A DNA stretch of 38,447 nt from Phycisphaerales bacterium UBA2396 (GCA_002343325.1 DDSG01000138.1:1-38447); one strand, 5' to 3'. Shown: positions 25,421-33,771, counted from the stretch's first letter. Numbers and translations are program-made. The notes: generated by a model not told the origin, from the letters alone.

Positions 25421-26350
25421 ATGACGAATCGACTGAATGTCCGGACGACCCTGACCGCCCTGCTTGTGCTCGCGTCGAGCGCGGGCACCTGCCTCGCGCA
25501 GAACGACCCCTCGAAGAAGGACACCCCGCCGGCGGCCCCGGCCGCCCCGGCTGCCCCGGCTGCCCCGGCTGCTCCGGCCCAGCCCGCCAGCGGCGAGAAG
25601 CTGCCGAGCGCCGCCGAGATCTTTGCCCGCTACATCGAGGTTACGGGCGGGAAAGCGGCGTACGAGAAACTCAAGAGCCGCGTCTCGACCGGCACTTTCG
25701 AGATGGCGGGCATGGGCAAGGCCGCGTTCACCCTGACGCAGGAAGCCCCGAACAAGATGGCGATGACGATCGACCTGCCCGGGATGGGCAAGATGGTGCA
25801 GGGGAACAACGGGTCGCACGCCTGGGAATACTCGGCGATGACCGGCCCGCGTCTGCTGGAGGGCGATGAACTGCTGGAGTCCAACGGGCAGTCGCTGTTC
25901 AATGCCGAGCTCTATCCCGAGAAGGTGTACACCAAGACCGAGGTGATCGGGATCGAGAAGGTCGGCGAGAGCGACGCCTACAAGGTCGCGATGACGACCA
26001 AGGGCGGCTCGACGCGCACGGCATTCTACGACAAGGCGTCGGGGCTGCTGGTCAAGATGACCATGGTCCAGAAGAGCCAAATGGGCGAGGTGGCGATCGA
26101 CTCGATCACCAGCGACTACCGCGAAGTCGACGGCGTGAAGCTCCCCTTCAAGACGACGATCAAGATCAACGTCGGCCCGGGGATGGAGCAGGTGATGACC
26201 ATCGAGAAGCTCACGCACAACACCGAGGTCGCCGCGGACGCGTTCAAGGCGCCGGCCGAGGTGCAGGAGCTGATCGACGCCAAGAAGAAGGACGAAGAAA
26301 AGAAGGATGCGCCGGCCGAGGCGCCCAAGACGGAAGCCCCGAAGAAGTAA
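25421..26350 (+). CDS. Secreted LolA-like (outer-membrane lipoprotein-sorting fold) protein
   Basis: The 309-residue protein has a signal peptide (1-26, ending CLAQ), a Pro/Ala tandem linker (37-57) and a single domain of about 220 residues. The domain starts EIFARYIEVTGGKAAYEKLKS and is rich in antiparallel strands: VSTGTFEMAGMGKAAFTLTQ, AFYDKASGLLVKMTM and 'SDYREVDGVKLPFKTTIKI'. This is the pattern of LolA/LolB-like half-barrels and related planctomycete secreted proteins. Its ligand is unknown; lipid or lipoprotein binding is an inference from the fold. The last 25 residues are a Lys/Glu/Ala tail. GGAG is about 12 bases before the ATG. A terminator follows, and the gene may be co-transcribed with the peptidase 100 bases upstream. 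Confidence 0.7.
   Translation: MTNRLNVRTTLTALLVLASSAGTCLAQNDPSKKDTPPAAPAAPAAPAAPAAPAQPASGEKLPSAAEIFARYIEVTGGKAAYEKLKSRVSTGTFEMAGMGKAAFTLTQEAPNKMAMTIDLPGMGKMVQGNNGSHAWEYSAMTGPRLLEGDELLESNGQSLFNAELYPEKVYTKTEVIGIEKVGESDAYKVAMTTKGGSTRTAFYDKASGLLVKMTMVQKSQMGEVAIDSITSDYREVDGVKLPFKTTIKINVGPGMEQVMTIEKLTHNTEVAADAFKAPAEVQELIDAKKKDEEKKDAPAEAPKTEAPKK
25529..25576. repeat. 9-bp tandem repeat encoding Pro-Ala-Ala
   Basis: Five or more copies of a CCGGCTGCC-like unit encode the Pro-Ala-Ala linker of the LolA-like protein. Copies differ only at third positions. Copy number is likely to vary between strains. Confidence 0.75.
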
Positions 26351-26377
26351 AGCGGCTCCCGCGTCAATCACGCAACG

Positions 26378-26411
26378 AGGGGCTGTCCCGCGAGGGGGCA
26401 GCCCCTTCTTT
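26378..26411 (+). terminator. Rho-independent terminator after the LolA-like gene
   Basis: AGGGGCTG and CAGCCCCT form the outer stem, extended inward by a G-U and three G-C pairs, and TTCTTT follows. It ends the peptidase/LolA-like unit nine bases before the next promoter. Confidence 0.8.
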
Positions 26412-26419
26412 GTGCGCGC

Positions 26420-26425
26420 TACCTT
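26420..26425 (+). promoter_or_regulatory. Leaderless-type -10 element of the hscA-like gene
   Basis: TACCTT lies seven bases before ATG 26433, immediately behind the previous terminator, with no ribosome site. It rules out longer upstream starts of the Hsp70 gene. Confidence 0.45.
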
Positions 26426-26432
26426 TTCCCGG

Positions 26433-28307
26433 ATGCAGACGCCGAGTTCCAACCCGCAGGAGAAGGGCCCGATCGTGGGGATCGACCTGGGCACGACGAA
26501 CAGCCTGGTCGCCTTCGCCGACGCCGCGGGCCCGCGGGTGCTGGGCGACGGCCCGGCCGGGGCGATGGTACCCAGCGTCGTGCGGTATGGACCGACCGGC
26601 AGCAACGGGACGCGGCCGACGATCGTGGGCGACGAGGCCCGTTCGGGCTCGTCCGAATTCGCGGGCTGGACGCTTCGCAGCGTGAAGCGGCTGATGGGCC
26701 GATCGCTCGCGGACGTCTCGGCCGACCTTGCGTTTCTCCCTTACGAGGTGGTCGAGGGGCCTCAGCGGACAGCTCGCGTGCGGCTGCCCGACGGCGGGAT
26801 CGTCAGCCCGCAGGAAGTCTCCGCGGCGGTCCTGCGCCGGCTCAAGCAGATCGCCGAGACGTCGCTGGGCGTGCCCGTGTCGCGGGCGGTGGTGACCGTG
26901 CCCGCCTATTTCGACGATGCGCAGCGGCAGGCGACACGCGACGCGGGGCGGCTTGCCGGGCTCGAGGTTGTGCGGATCGTCAACGAGCCCACGGCGGCGG
27001 CGCTGGCGTACGGCCTTGGAACCACGGGCGTCGCACGAACGGTCGCTGTCTATGACCTGGGCGGCGGGACCTTTGATGTCTCGATTCTGCGGATTACGCC
27101 GCCCGAACCCGGCTCGCCCGAGCCCGCGTTTTTCCAGGTGCTGTCGACCGCGGGCGACACGCGGCTGGGGGGCGACGATCTGGACCACGCGCTGGCGGCG
27201 CATCTCGCGGGGCGGTTTGGGATCGATCTGGCGGACGAATCCGTGCGCACGGGGCTGGTGCGCGAGGCCGAGCGGGTGAAGGTCGCGTTGTCGGAGTCTG
27301 AATCGGTCGCGGCACGCTGGAACGGGGCCGAGGTCGTCATCGATCGGGGCGAGTTCGAGTTGCTCGCCGCCCCGCTGATCGATCGAACGCTGGCGTCGTG
27401 CACGCGGGCGCGGCAGGACGCGGGGCTGGGCGACCCGCCCGACGCGGTGGTGCTGGTGGGCGGCTCGACGCGGGTGCCGCTCGTCCGCCGGCGCGTCGCA
27501 GAGTTTTTCGGTGTCGAGCCATACACGGCGATCGACCCGGACCGGGCTGTGGCGCTGGGGGCGGCGGTGCAGGCGTCGATCCTCTCGGGGGGGTCGCGCG
27601 GCGCACTGCTTCTGGACGTTATCCCGCTGTCGCTTGGCATCGAGACGGCCGGCGGCGCGGTCGCGAAAGTCATCATGCGGAACTCGACCGTGCCCACCAA
27701 GGCCCGCGAGATGTTCAGCACGCAGGTCGACGGACAGTCGGCGATCCGGCTTCACGTGCTTCAGGGCGAGCGGGAGATGGCCGAGCACTGCCGGAGCCTC
27801 GGTGTGTTCCACCTGCGCGGCATTCCCTCGATGCCCGCGGGGCTGCCACAGGTCGAGGTCGAGTTTATGGTGGATGCGAACGGCGTGCTGAGCGTCTCGG
27901 CGCACGAGCGGCGCAGCGGCCGACGCGCGACGCTCCAGATCGTGCCCAACCACGGGCTCACTCGCGAAGAGGTCGAGCAGATCGAACGTGACAGCCTGAC
28001 GCACGCCAAGGAAGACATGACCCGCCACCGCGTGGTGGACCTGGTGGTCAACAGCAGGCTTGATCTCAAGTGGATCCGCGACCGGATCGCGAAGTTCGGG
28101 TCCCAGCTTCCGGCGGAACACCTGGCGGCGGTTCAGGGAGCCACGGACGAGCTCGCCCGCTTTGTGGACGCGGGTGCGGCGGATTGGAAGGCTGTCAACC
28201 CCGACGCATTCCACGCGTGCAAGGAACGGCTGGACCGGCTGAGCATTCGTCTGCAGGAGATCGCCATCGCCGAATCGCTCAGGAACGCGCCGGACGCGCG
28301 GCGATAA
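26433..28307 (+). CDS. hscA: Hsp70-family chaperone, HscA-like
   Basis: The 624-residue protein has an intact ATPase domain (about 12-385): GIDLGTTNSLVA, the AYFDDAQRQATRDAGRLAGL helix, NEPTAAALAYG, DLGGGTFDVSIL and VVLVGGSTRVP. The substrate domain (about 390-535) reads DGQSAIRLHVLQGEREMAEHC and RGIPSMPAGLPQVEVEFMVD, which resembles HscA more than DnaK. The helical lid (540-624) is shorter than in DnaK and lacks the EEVD-like or GGA-rich tail. HscA chaperones the iron-sulphur scaffold IscU together with HscB. Neither isc genes nor a J-protein lie nearby, so a different client is possible; it could equally be called a DnaK paralogue. It overlaps the 3' end of pgeF by 29 bases, converging. Confidence 0.85.
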   Translation: MQTPSSNPQEKGPIVGIDLGTTNSLVAFADAAGPRVLGDGPAGAMVPSVVRYGPTGSNGTRPTIVGDEARSGSSEFAGWTLRSVKRLMGRSLADVSADLAFLPYEVVEGPQRTARVRLPDGGIVSPQEVSAAVLRRLKQIAETSLGVPVSRAVVTVPAYFDDAQRQATRDAGRLAGLEVVRIVNEPTAAALAYGLGTTGVARTVAVYDLGGGTFDVSILRITPPEPGSPEPAFFQVLSTAGDTRLGGDDLDHALAAHLAGRFGIDLADESVRTGLVREAERVKVALSESESVAARWNGAEVVIDRGEFELLAAPLIDRTLASCTRARQDAGLGDPPDAVVLVGGSTRVPLVRRRVAEFFGVEPYTAIDPDRAVALGAAVQASILSGGSRGALLLDVIPLSLGIETAGGAVAKVIMRNSTVPTKAREMFSTQVDGQSAIRLHVLQGEREMAEHCRSLGVFHLRGIPSMPAGLPQVEVEFMVDANGVLSVSAHERRSGRRATLQIVPNHGLTREEVEQIERDSLTHAKEDMTRHRVVDLVVNSRLDLKWIRDRIAKFGSQLPAEHLAAVQGATDELARFVDAGAADWKAVNPDAFHACKERLDRLSIRLQEIAIAESLRNAPDARR

Positions 28308-29076
28308 GGGCGGCCATCCGTCCGGTCAGCCCGGCCTCGCGGCGGTGCGAGAAGAACCACTGAGGCTCCGAGGCGGTGCATCGGGTGAGGCGTTCGATGA
28401 GTGTCAGGCCGGCGTGGCGGGCTTGCAGATCGAGGGCGTGCTGAAGATCAATGAAGCCCTTGCCGTGGGGTGTGCGGTTCGCGATCACGCCGGGATCATC
28501 GGGGAAGGCGGCCTCGAACTGCTCGACGACCTCGGGCCCGACCTCGAAGGCCGAGGGGCCGATGCACGGGCCGATCGCGGCGCGGAGTGACGAGGGCGGC
28601 ACCTTCGCGAGATCAGCAAGTCTGGCGATGGTGTTGGGGAGCACCCCAGAGATCACACCCCGCCATCCGGCGTGGACCGCGCCCACCGCGGTGCCGTCGG
28701 GAGACGAGAGGAGGATCGGGGCGCAATCGGCCACACGCACCGCCAGCACGATCGAGGGATCGCGGGTGATGACGGCGTCGGCCTTGGGGTCGGGCCCCGG
28801 CCAGGCGTCTCCATCGGCCACCACGACCTCGGGCCCGTGCACCTGGTGGATCTGCACGAGGCGGGCGTTGGGCACCCCGAGGGCCGAGAGGACCAGATCG
28901 AAGTTGCGGCGGATCGTGGCGGCCGGGTCACGGCGATCGGCGGGCAGCTCGCCGGGGTTGCCGAAATTGAGCGAGGCGAACAGCCCCGACGAATACCCCC
29001 CCACGCGTGTGGTAAACCCATGCGGCACACCAAGGTCGCGGAGGGAGTCGGCGTGGAGAAGAACAGGTTCGGGCAT
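28279..29076 (-). CDS. pgeF: Peptidoglycan editing factor PgeF (YfiH/YlmD family)
   Basis: The 265-residue protein matches the DUF152/'laccase-like' family. It shows HGFTTRVGGYSSGLFASLN (19-37), QVHG with His80, VRVADCAPILL with Cys118, GAVHAGWRGV with His135, and IGPCIG (168-173). His80, Cys118 and His135 are the conserved metal-binding set. In Escherichia coli the protein removes wrongly inserted L-serine from peptidoglycan precursors; homologues also act on purine nucleosides. Length is near the family norm of about 245-270. The Arg/Ala-rich C-terminal end overlaps the hscA-like gene. ATG 29076 follows a TACCGT box by six bases and has no ribosome site. Confidence 0.92.
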   Translation of the reverse strand: MPEPVLLHADSLRDLGVPHGFTTRVGGYSSGLFASLNFGNPGELPADRRDPAATIRRNFDLVLSALGVPNARLVQIHQVHGPEVVVADGDAWPGPDPKADAVITRDPSIVLAVRVADCAPILLSSPDGTAVGAVHAGWRGVISGVLPNTIARLADLAKVPPSSLRAAIGPCIGPSAFEVGPEVVEQFEAAFPDDPGVIANRTPHGKGFIDLQHALDLQARHAGLTLIERLTRCTASEPQWFFSHRREAGLTGRMAALIAARPARS

Positions 29077-29082
29077 CGCCGC

Positions 29083-29088
29083 ACGGTA
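29083..29088 (-). promoter_or_regulatory. Leaderless-type -10 element of pgeF
   Basis: On the minus strand TACCGT lies six bases before ATG 29076. It is part of a divergent pair with the element at 29151-29159 on the other strand. Confidence 0.45.
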
Positions 29089-29150
29089 GCCCGGCGGTGC
29101 GGTGGGATCCCACGGGAGGGGCCCTTGCCTCGCTAACCCGGACGAGGTTC

Positions 29151-29159
29151 TGGTACGAT
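29151..29159 (+). promoter_or_regulatory. Extended -10, leaderless-type promoter of the ABC binding-protein gene
   Basis: TGGTACGAT ends six bases before ATG 29166. It equals the ltaE element at 15879-15887 base for base, and no ribosome site is present. Confidence 0.5.
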
Positions 29160-29165
29160 CGCGGC

Positions 29166-30200
29166 ATGACGATCACGAGACGTTCGGTTTGGCGGGTTTT
29201 GTCGTGCGTGGCGGTGCTGCTGGCCGCCCAGGGGTGCGAGAAGCCGGCGGACAAGACGTCCGCGGCCAAGGGTGATGGCGGGAAGCCGGCCGCCCTGCGG
29301 ATCGCCGTGGTTCCCAAGGGCACCACGCACGAGTACTGGCAGTCGATCCACGCGGGTGCCAAACAGGCGGAGCGGGAGCTCAAGGGTGTCGAGATCACCT
29401 TCCGGGGCCCGCAGAAAGAGGACGACCGCGACCAGCAGGTCTCGCTGGTCGAGACGCTTGTGAGCAGCAAGTACGACGCGATCGTGCTGGCGCCCCTCGA
29501 CAGCCGGGCCCTGCTCGCCCCGGTCCGAATGGCTCGAGCGGCCAAGATCCCGGTGGTCATCATGGATTCCGGGCTTGACGGCACCGTCGGCGAGGACTTC
29601 ATCTCGTACATCGCGACCGACAACAAGGCCGGGGGCGCGATGGCGGGCAAGAAGCTCGGCGAACTGGTGGGCGGGAAGGGCAAAGTCCTGCTGCTGCGAT
29701 ACCAGGAGGGCTCCGCGAGCACCGCGCTCCGCGAAGAGGGATTCGTCGAAGCGATCAGGGCGTTCCCCGGGATCGAGCTGATCGATCCGAAGCGATACGC
29801 CGGGGCGACGCGGGAGACGGCCCAGCAGGCCGCGGAAAACCTGCTCACGACGCACTCGGACATCGCGGGAGTCTTCTGCCCGAACGAGTCGTCGACATAC
29901 GGCATGCTGCTCGCGCTGCGGGCACGCAACATGGCGGGGAAGATCCCGTTCATCGGGTTCGACTCGGCCCGTGAACTCGTCGATGCGCTCGCGGCGGGCG
30001 AGGTTTCGGCCCTGACGGTCCAGAACCCGATCCGGATGGGGTACCTCTCCGTGAAGGCCGCGGTCGACCACATCCGCGGCGGCACCGTCGAACCCCTGAT
30101 GGACACCGGCGTCGCGCTCATCACGAAAGAGACGATGAACACCCCCGAGCACAAAAACCTGCTCTCGCCGGACCTCAAGAGCCTGCTGGGGACGCCATGA
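29166..30200 (+). CDS. ABC transporter sugar-type substrate-binding lipoprotein
   Basis: The 344-residue protein has a lipoprotein signal (LLAAQGC, Cys24) after a twin-Arg-containing basic start, then a type I periplasmic binding fold (about 44-325). Family features are LRIAVVPKGTTHEYWQSIHAGA, DAIVLAPLDSRALLAPVRMA, IPVVIMDSGLDG, YIATDNKAGGAMAGKKLGEL and GFDSARELVDALAAGEVSALTVQNP. This is the ribose/galactose-binding (Peripla_BP_4) type. The sugar cannot be told from sequence. The gene overlaps the permease gene by four bases (ATGA). No ATPase (RbsA-like) gene is present between or around them. Confidence 0.92.
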   Translation: MTITRRSVWRVLSCVAVLLAAQGCEKPADKTSAAKGDGGKPAALRIAVVPKGTTHEYWQSIHAGAKQAERELKGVEITFRGPQKEDDRDQQVSLVETLVSSKYDAIVLAPLDSRALLAPVRMARAAKIPVVIMDSGLDGTVGEDFISYIATDNKAGGAMAGKKLGELVGGKGKVLLLRYQEGSASTALREEGFVEAIRAFPGIELIDPKRYAGATRETAQQAAENLLTTHSDIAGVFCPNESSTYGMLLALRARNMAGKIPFIGFDSARELVDALAAGEVSALTVQNPIRMGYLSVKAAVDHIRGGTVEPLMDTGVALITKETMNTPEHKNLLSPDLKSLLGTP

Positions 30201-31183
30201 CGGGATCCGGCGGCGTGAGATCGGCCCTCTCTTCGCTCGCGCCCGCGCTGACCCTGGTGGCGGCGGTGCTTCTCTTCTGGGCGATCGCGCCCGACCGCCC
30301 CCTGGGCCTCCTCGACCTCCGCACGATCCTGATCCAGACGGTGATCGTCGCGACGGTCGGGCTCGGGATGACGCTGGTGATCGTGTCCGGGGGGATCGAT
30401 CTCTCGGTGGGCTCGGCGGTCGCTCTGTCGGGTGTTGTCGCGGCGAAGGTGATGAACGCCGATCTGGGGCCGTCGGCCCAGTCGTGGCAGCCCGCGCTGG
30501 CGCTGCTGGCGGCGTGCGGCGCGGGGGCGCTCTGCGGGGCGTACAACGGGCTCCTGCACACCCTGCTGGGGCTGCCCGCATTCATCGTCACGCTCGGAAC
30601 ACTGGGCTTCTTCCGCGGAGCGGCCAAGTGGATCAGCGACAGCTCGCCCGTCTATTCCAAGCCCGGCTGGTTGGCCGAGTGGGTCGCGCCGATCCCGAGC
30701 GTCCCGTGGCTGGTCGTCGCGCCGGCGGTCTGGCTACTCCTCGCGCTCGCGGTGGTCGCGGCCGTGCTGATGCACCGGACCGTCTTCGGTCGGCACGCGG
30801 TGGCGATCGGCTCGAACGAGGAAGCCGCCCGGCGTGCGGGCGTCCCCGTGCGATGGGTCAAGCTGCGGGTCTACGCGATCTGCGGGCTGTGCGTCGGGCT
30901 GGCCGGGGTGATGCAGTTCGCCCGGCTTGGCGGGTCGGGCGACCCGACGGTGCAGGTCGGTCTCGAACTGCGGGCCATCGCGGCGGTGGTCATCGGCGGG
31001 GCGTCGCTCACGGGCGGCACCGCGTCGATCTTCGGGACGCTCTGCGGCGCGTTGCTGATGGCGCTGCTCGACAACCGCAGCACCGCGCTGGGCTGGCCCA
31101 ACTACGTGCAGGAACTGCTCGTCGGGCACATCATCATCGCGGCGGTCGCCCTGGATCGCTTCCGCGGCCGCCGGTTTAGCTGA
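30197..31183 (+). CDS. ABC sugar transporter permease, RbsC-like
   Basis: The 328-residue membrane protein has about eight to ten hydrophobic helices. It carries the RbsC-family signature GLGMTLVIVSGGIDLSVGS near residues 54-72, then GAYNGLLHTLLGLPAFIVTLGTLG, where substrate-path residues lie, and GGASLTGGTASIFGTLCGALL in the last third. It forms the channel half of a carbohydrate or purine-nucleoside-type importer together with the binding protein just upstream. An ATPase must come from elsewhere. The stop overlaps the convergent tdh stop region by eight bases, leaving no room for a terminator, so antisense effects between the two are possible. Confidence 0.92.
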   Translation: MTGSGGVRSALSSLAPALTLVAAVLLFWAIAPDRPLGLLDLRTILIQTVIVATVGLGMTLVIVSGGIDLSVGSAVALSGVVAAKVMNADLGPSAQSWQPALALLAACGAGALCGAYNGLLHTLLGLPAFIVTLGTLGFFRGAAKWISDSSPVYSKPGWLAEWVAPIPSVPWLVVAPAVWLLLALAVVAAVLMHRTVFGRHAVAIGSNEEAARRAGVPVRWVKLRVYAICGLCVGLAGVMQFARLGGSGDPTVQVGLELRAIAAVVIGGASLTGGTASIFGTLCGALLMALLDNRSTALGWPNYVQELLVGHIIIAAVALDRFRGRRFS

Positions 31184-32267
31184 CGCTCATCACGACCTTT
31201 ATCCCCTCGCCCGAGATCATGGTGGCGTGGGCCTTCTCGAACTCCTCGATGGGGAACTCGTGGGTGATGATCTCGTCGAGCTCGAGCTTGCCCGACAGCA
31301 GCAGCTCTTCCATCTGGTACCAGGTCTCGAACATCTTCCGCCCGTTGATGCCAAGAACGGTCGCGCCCTTGAAGACCACGTGCTCGGTGATGTTCCAGGT
31401 GATGGGCTTGCTGGGGATGCCCAGGATCGCGGCGGTGCCCCCGTTGCGCAAGCAGCGGAACCCTTCGTCGAACGCCGACGCCGCCCCGCTCATCTCGAGC
31501 AGCACGTCGACGCCTTCGCCGCGGCAGGCCTTGCGGATGTCGTCCATGTACCCCTTGCCCTGGCGGACGTCGTACGCCTCGATCGCGCCGAGCTTCTTGG
31601 CGAGCTTGAGACGCTCGGGGTTGACGTCGGTCGCGAAGATGCGCCCGGCGCCGGCGGCCTTGGCGACGGTGACCGCCATCAGCCCGATGATCCCCACGCC
31701 GCTGATCAGCACGCTCTTGGCGCTCACCCCGGCGGCCATCACCGTGTGCACCGCGTTGCCCAGCGGGTCGAGCACCGCCGCCACCTTGTCGGGAATCGAC
31801 GGGTGGACCGGCCAGACGTTTTCTTCCGGCACCACGACATACTCGGCGAAGCATCCGTCGCGGTCGATCCCGATGATCCGCGTGTCGCTGGCGATGTGCG
31901 CGTTGCCGGTGCGGCTGTTGTAGTCGGCCCAGGCTGTAATGTGCCCCTCCGCGCTGACGCGAAGGCCGGGCTTGTACTTGGTCACCGCGGAGCCCACCGC
32001 CTCGATCACGCCGACAAACTCGTGCCCGGTGACGATGCCCACGGGGATCCGCCCGGCGGACCAGGCGTCCCACTCCCAGATGTGCCGATCGGTTCCGCAG
32101 ATGCCGACCTTCTTGACGCGGATGAGCACGTCACGCGGGCCCGGCGTTGGTTTCGGGCGCGCCGGATCGAACTTCAGCCCCACGCCCGCGTGGTGCTTGA
32201 ACAACGCCCGCATGGTGCCCGTGGCGTGAGTCCCTGAAACGGCAGTGCGAGCGGCGGCGGTTGTCAT
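31176..32267 (-). CDS. tdh: L-threonine 3-dehydrogenase-like enzyme without the structural zinc site
   Basis: The 363-residue zinc-type alcohol dehydrogenase aligns well with Tdh: MRALFKHHAGVGLKF, VGICGTDRHIWEWDAWS with catalytic Cys57, GHEFVG with His82-Glu83, PLGNAVHTVM (168-177) and the NAD site SGVGIIGLMAV (189-199). Tdh oxidises threonine to 2-amino-3-ketobutyrate, which Kbl converts to glycine; kbl is not in this window. The lobe that in Escherichia coli holds four zinc cysteines (93, 96, 99, 107) is present at full length, but they are Ala112, Asp115, Ser118 and Ala126. The catalytic site is intact. About 18 extra N-terminal residues precede the usual start; ATG at Met19 is an alternative, but GAGAGG before 32267 supports the longer form. 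Confidence 0.88.
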   Translation of the reverse strand: MTTAAARTAVSGTHATGTMRALFKHHAGVGLKFDPARPKPTPGPRDVLIRVKKVGICGTDRHIWEWDAWSAGRIPVGIVTGHEFVGVIEAVGSAVTKYKPGLRVSAEGHITAWADYNSRTGNAHIASDTRIIGIDRDGCFAEYVVVPEENVWPVHPSIPDKVAAVLDPLGNAVHTVMAAGVSAKSVLISGVGIIGLMAVTVAKAAGAGRIFATDVNPERLKLAKKLGAIEAYDVRQGKGYMDDIRKACRGEGVDVLLEMSGAASAFDEGFRCLRNGGTAAILGIPSKPITWNITEHVVFKGATVLGINGRKMFETWYQMEELLLSGKLELDEIITHEFPIEEFEKAHATMISGEGIKVVMSVS

Positions 32268-32445
32268 GCTGAACCTCTCATGCCCGGCGGAGCGCGAACA
32301 AACCGGAACCGGGCGGCGTGGTACGTTGGAACCTCGCCGTATTGTCGGCGCGCCCCCCGACGGATCAATCCCAATGCCCCCGTGAACCGATCTTCACCCA
32401 CTCGCGCTCGATCCCGGTACACCACCCCGGGGAAGCACCATCACA

Positions 32446-32463
32446 CCCCCGGCATCGCGGGGG
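32446..32463. promoter_or_regulatory. Inverted repeat upstream of the secretion operon promoter
   Basis: CCCCCG-GCATCG-CGGGGG lies nine bases upstream of the TACAGT box, where a -35 element or activator site would be. It could be an operator for the gspF operon, or a simple GC-rich hairpin. It is not followed by a T tract. Confidence 0.3.
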
Positions 32464-32472
32464 AAGTCGGAG

Positions 32473-32478
32473 TACAGT
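32473..32478 (+). promoter_or_regulatory. Leaderless-type -10 element of the secretion operon
   Basis: TACAGT lies eight bases before ATG 32487. A GGAG overlaps its upstream side, too far from the ATG to serve as the ribosome site if transcription starts downstream. Confidence 0.45.
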
Positions 32479-32486
32479 CGGATTCC

Positions 32487-33722
32487 ATGAGCCGTGCCGC
32501 CAACAGTTCGGGAAAAGTTCAGGTTCGGGTCAGACCCTACCTGTTTGAGGCGGCGGCCGCGGGAGGCAAACGCCGGCTCGGTGTCCGTCGCGCTCGCGAT
32601 GTCCGCCATCTGGCCGAGCAGCTCCGCGGCGAGCGGATGATTCCGCTTCGCTCCTGGGCGTTGCCCTCCTTCGGGGGTACGCCCGAGGTCGGGCGGATCT
32701 CGCTGAAGGACGAAGCAGAGCTGCACACGCAGTTGTCCCAGTTGCTCTCGCGCGGCGTGCCGCTGGTCGAGGCGCTCGAAGTCTGCGAATCGGCGGTCTC
32801 TTCGTCGATGCGTTCGCGGGTGACGCGGATGCGTGAGGCGGTGGCGGCGGGCAGCAGCTTTGCCGACGCGATGAACGCCGCGGGCGGGTTCGATCAGGTG
32901 ACCACCGCGGTGTATCGAGCCGCGGAGCGCACGGGCGACATGGCGGGGGCGGCCAAGCAGCTTTCGACGACGGTCCGGCGGACGCTGCAGGTGCGGGGCA
33001 AGGCGATCACGCTGCTCATGTATCCGGTGATCGTGCTGTCGATCGCGGTGCTGGTCTCCGTCGGGATGATCACGGGCGTGGTGCCTCAGATCGTCGACTC
33101 CCTGCGGGGCCAGGTCACGAGCCTCCCGTGGTTCACGGAACTGATTTACAGCGTGGGCATGGCGCTGCGCAGCAACGCCTTGCTGTGCCTGACGATCGTT
33201 GGGCTGGCGATGGTCGGGATGGTCGTCTTCCGGGCGCGTGTCGCCGCGGCGGTCGGGCGTCTGATGCGCACGCTCCCGCTGATGCGTGACGTGGTTCTGG
33301 CGCAGGAATCGGCGCGGTTCTTCACGGTGATGAGCGCCATGACGCGGACGGGCGTGGTGCTGTCGGACGCGCTGGGAGTGGCCGAGGCCGCGATCGGGCA
33401 TCCCAAGCTCCGCGCCGAGCTGACGCGTCTGCGGACTCGGCTGATCGAGGGCGGGGTGCTTCGGGTTCTGATCGACGAGGTGGCGACGCTGCCCCTGGCG
33501 ACGCGGCGGCTGCTGATCGCCGCCGAGCGATCGGGCGACTTGCAGCAGGCCTTTGACACCCTCGCGGCGGACATGGCCGACGAGGTCGAGACGCGGTCGA
33601 GCCGCCTGCTCGCCGTGCTCGAGCCCATGCTGATTTTCCTGATGTTCATCATGATCGGGTCGCTGGTGCTCTCGATCATGATCCCGCTGCTGACCATCAC
33701 CAGCAGGGTGCAGGGATTCTGA
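32487..33722 (+). CDS. gspF: Type II secretion / type IV pilus inner-membrane protein GspF-like
   Basis: The 411-residue protein has two T2SF domains (about 72-195 and 275-400), each a helical bundle followed by membrane helices. The first opens ISLKDEAELHTQLSQLLSRGVPLVEAL; the second has VLAQESARFFTVMSAMTRTGVVLSDAL. Membrane segments lie around 178-205, 225-250 and 380-405. GspF (PilC in pili) is the inner-membrane platform on which the GspE ATPase drives pseudopilus growth. No GspE gene is in the window. The N-terminal 70 residues are Arg-rich, as in other family members. It is the first gene of an F-G-I-J-K-C-(L) run of co-directional genes. The start follows a -10 box. Confidence 0.9.
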   Translation: MSRAANSSGKVQVRVRPYLFEAAAAGGKRRLGVRRARDVRHLAEQLRGERMIPLRSWALPSFGGTPEVGRISLKDEAELHTQLSQLLSRGVPLVEALEVCESAVSSSMRSRVTRMREAVAAGSSFADAMNAAGGFDQVTTAVYRAAERTGDMAGAAKQLSTTVRRTLQVRGKAITLLMYPVIVLSIAVLVSVGMITGVVPQIVDSLRGQVTSLPWFTELIYSVGMALRSNALLCLTIVGLAMVGMVVFRARVAAAVGRLMRTLPLMRDVVLAQESARFFTVMSAMTRTGVVLSDALGVAEAAIGHPKLRAELTRLRTRLIEGGVLRVLIDEVATLPLATRRLLIAAERSGDLQQAFDTLAADMADEVETRSSRLLAVLEPMLIFLMFIMIGSLVLSIMIPLLTITSRVQGF

Positions 33723-33771
33723 ACCACCACAGACGCCGGGACAGACACGCCCGGCCCGACGGAGACCTTGA

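Noticed and set aside
30197..32267. Threonine dehydrogenase as part of the ABC importer operon
   Set aside because: The genes are convergent and overlap at their 3' ends, so they cannot be co-transcribed.
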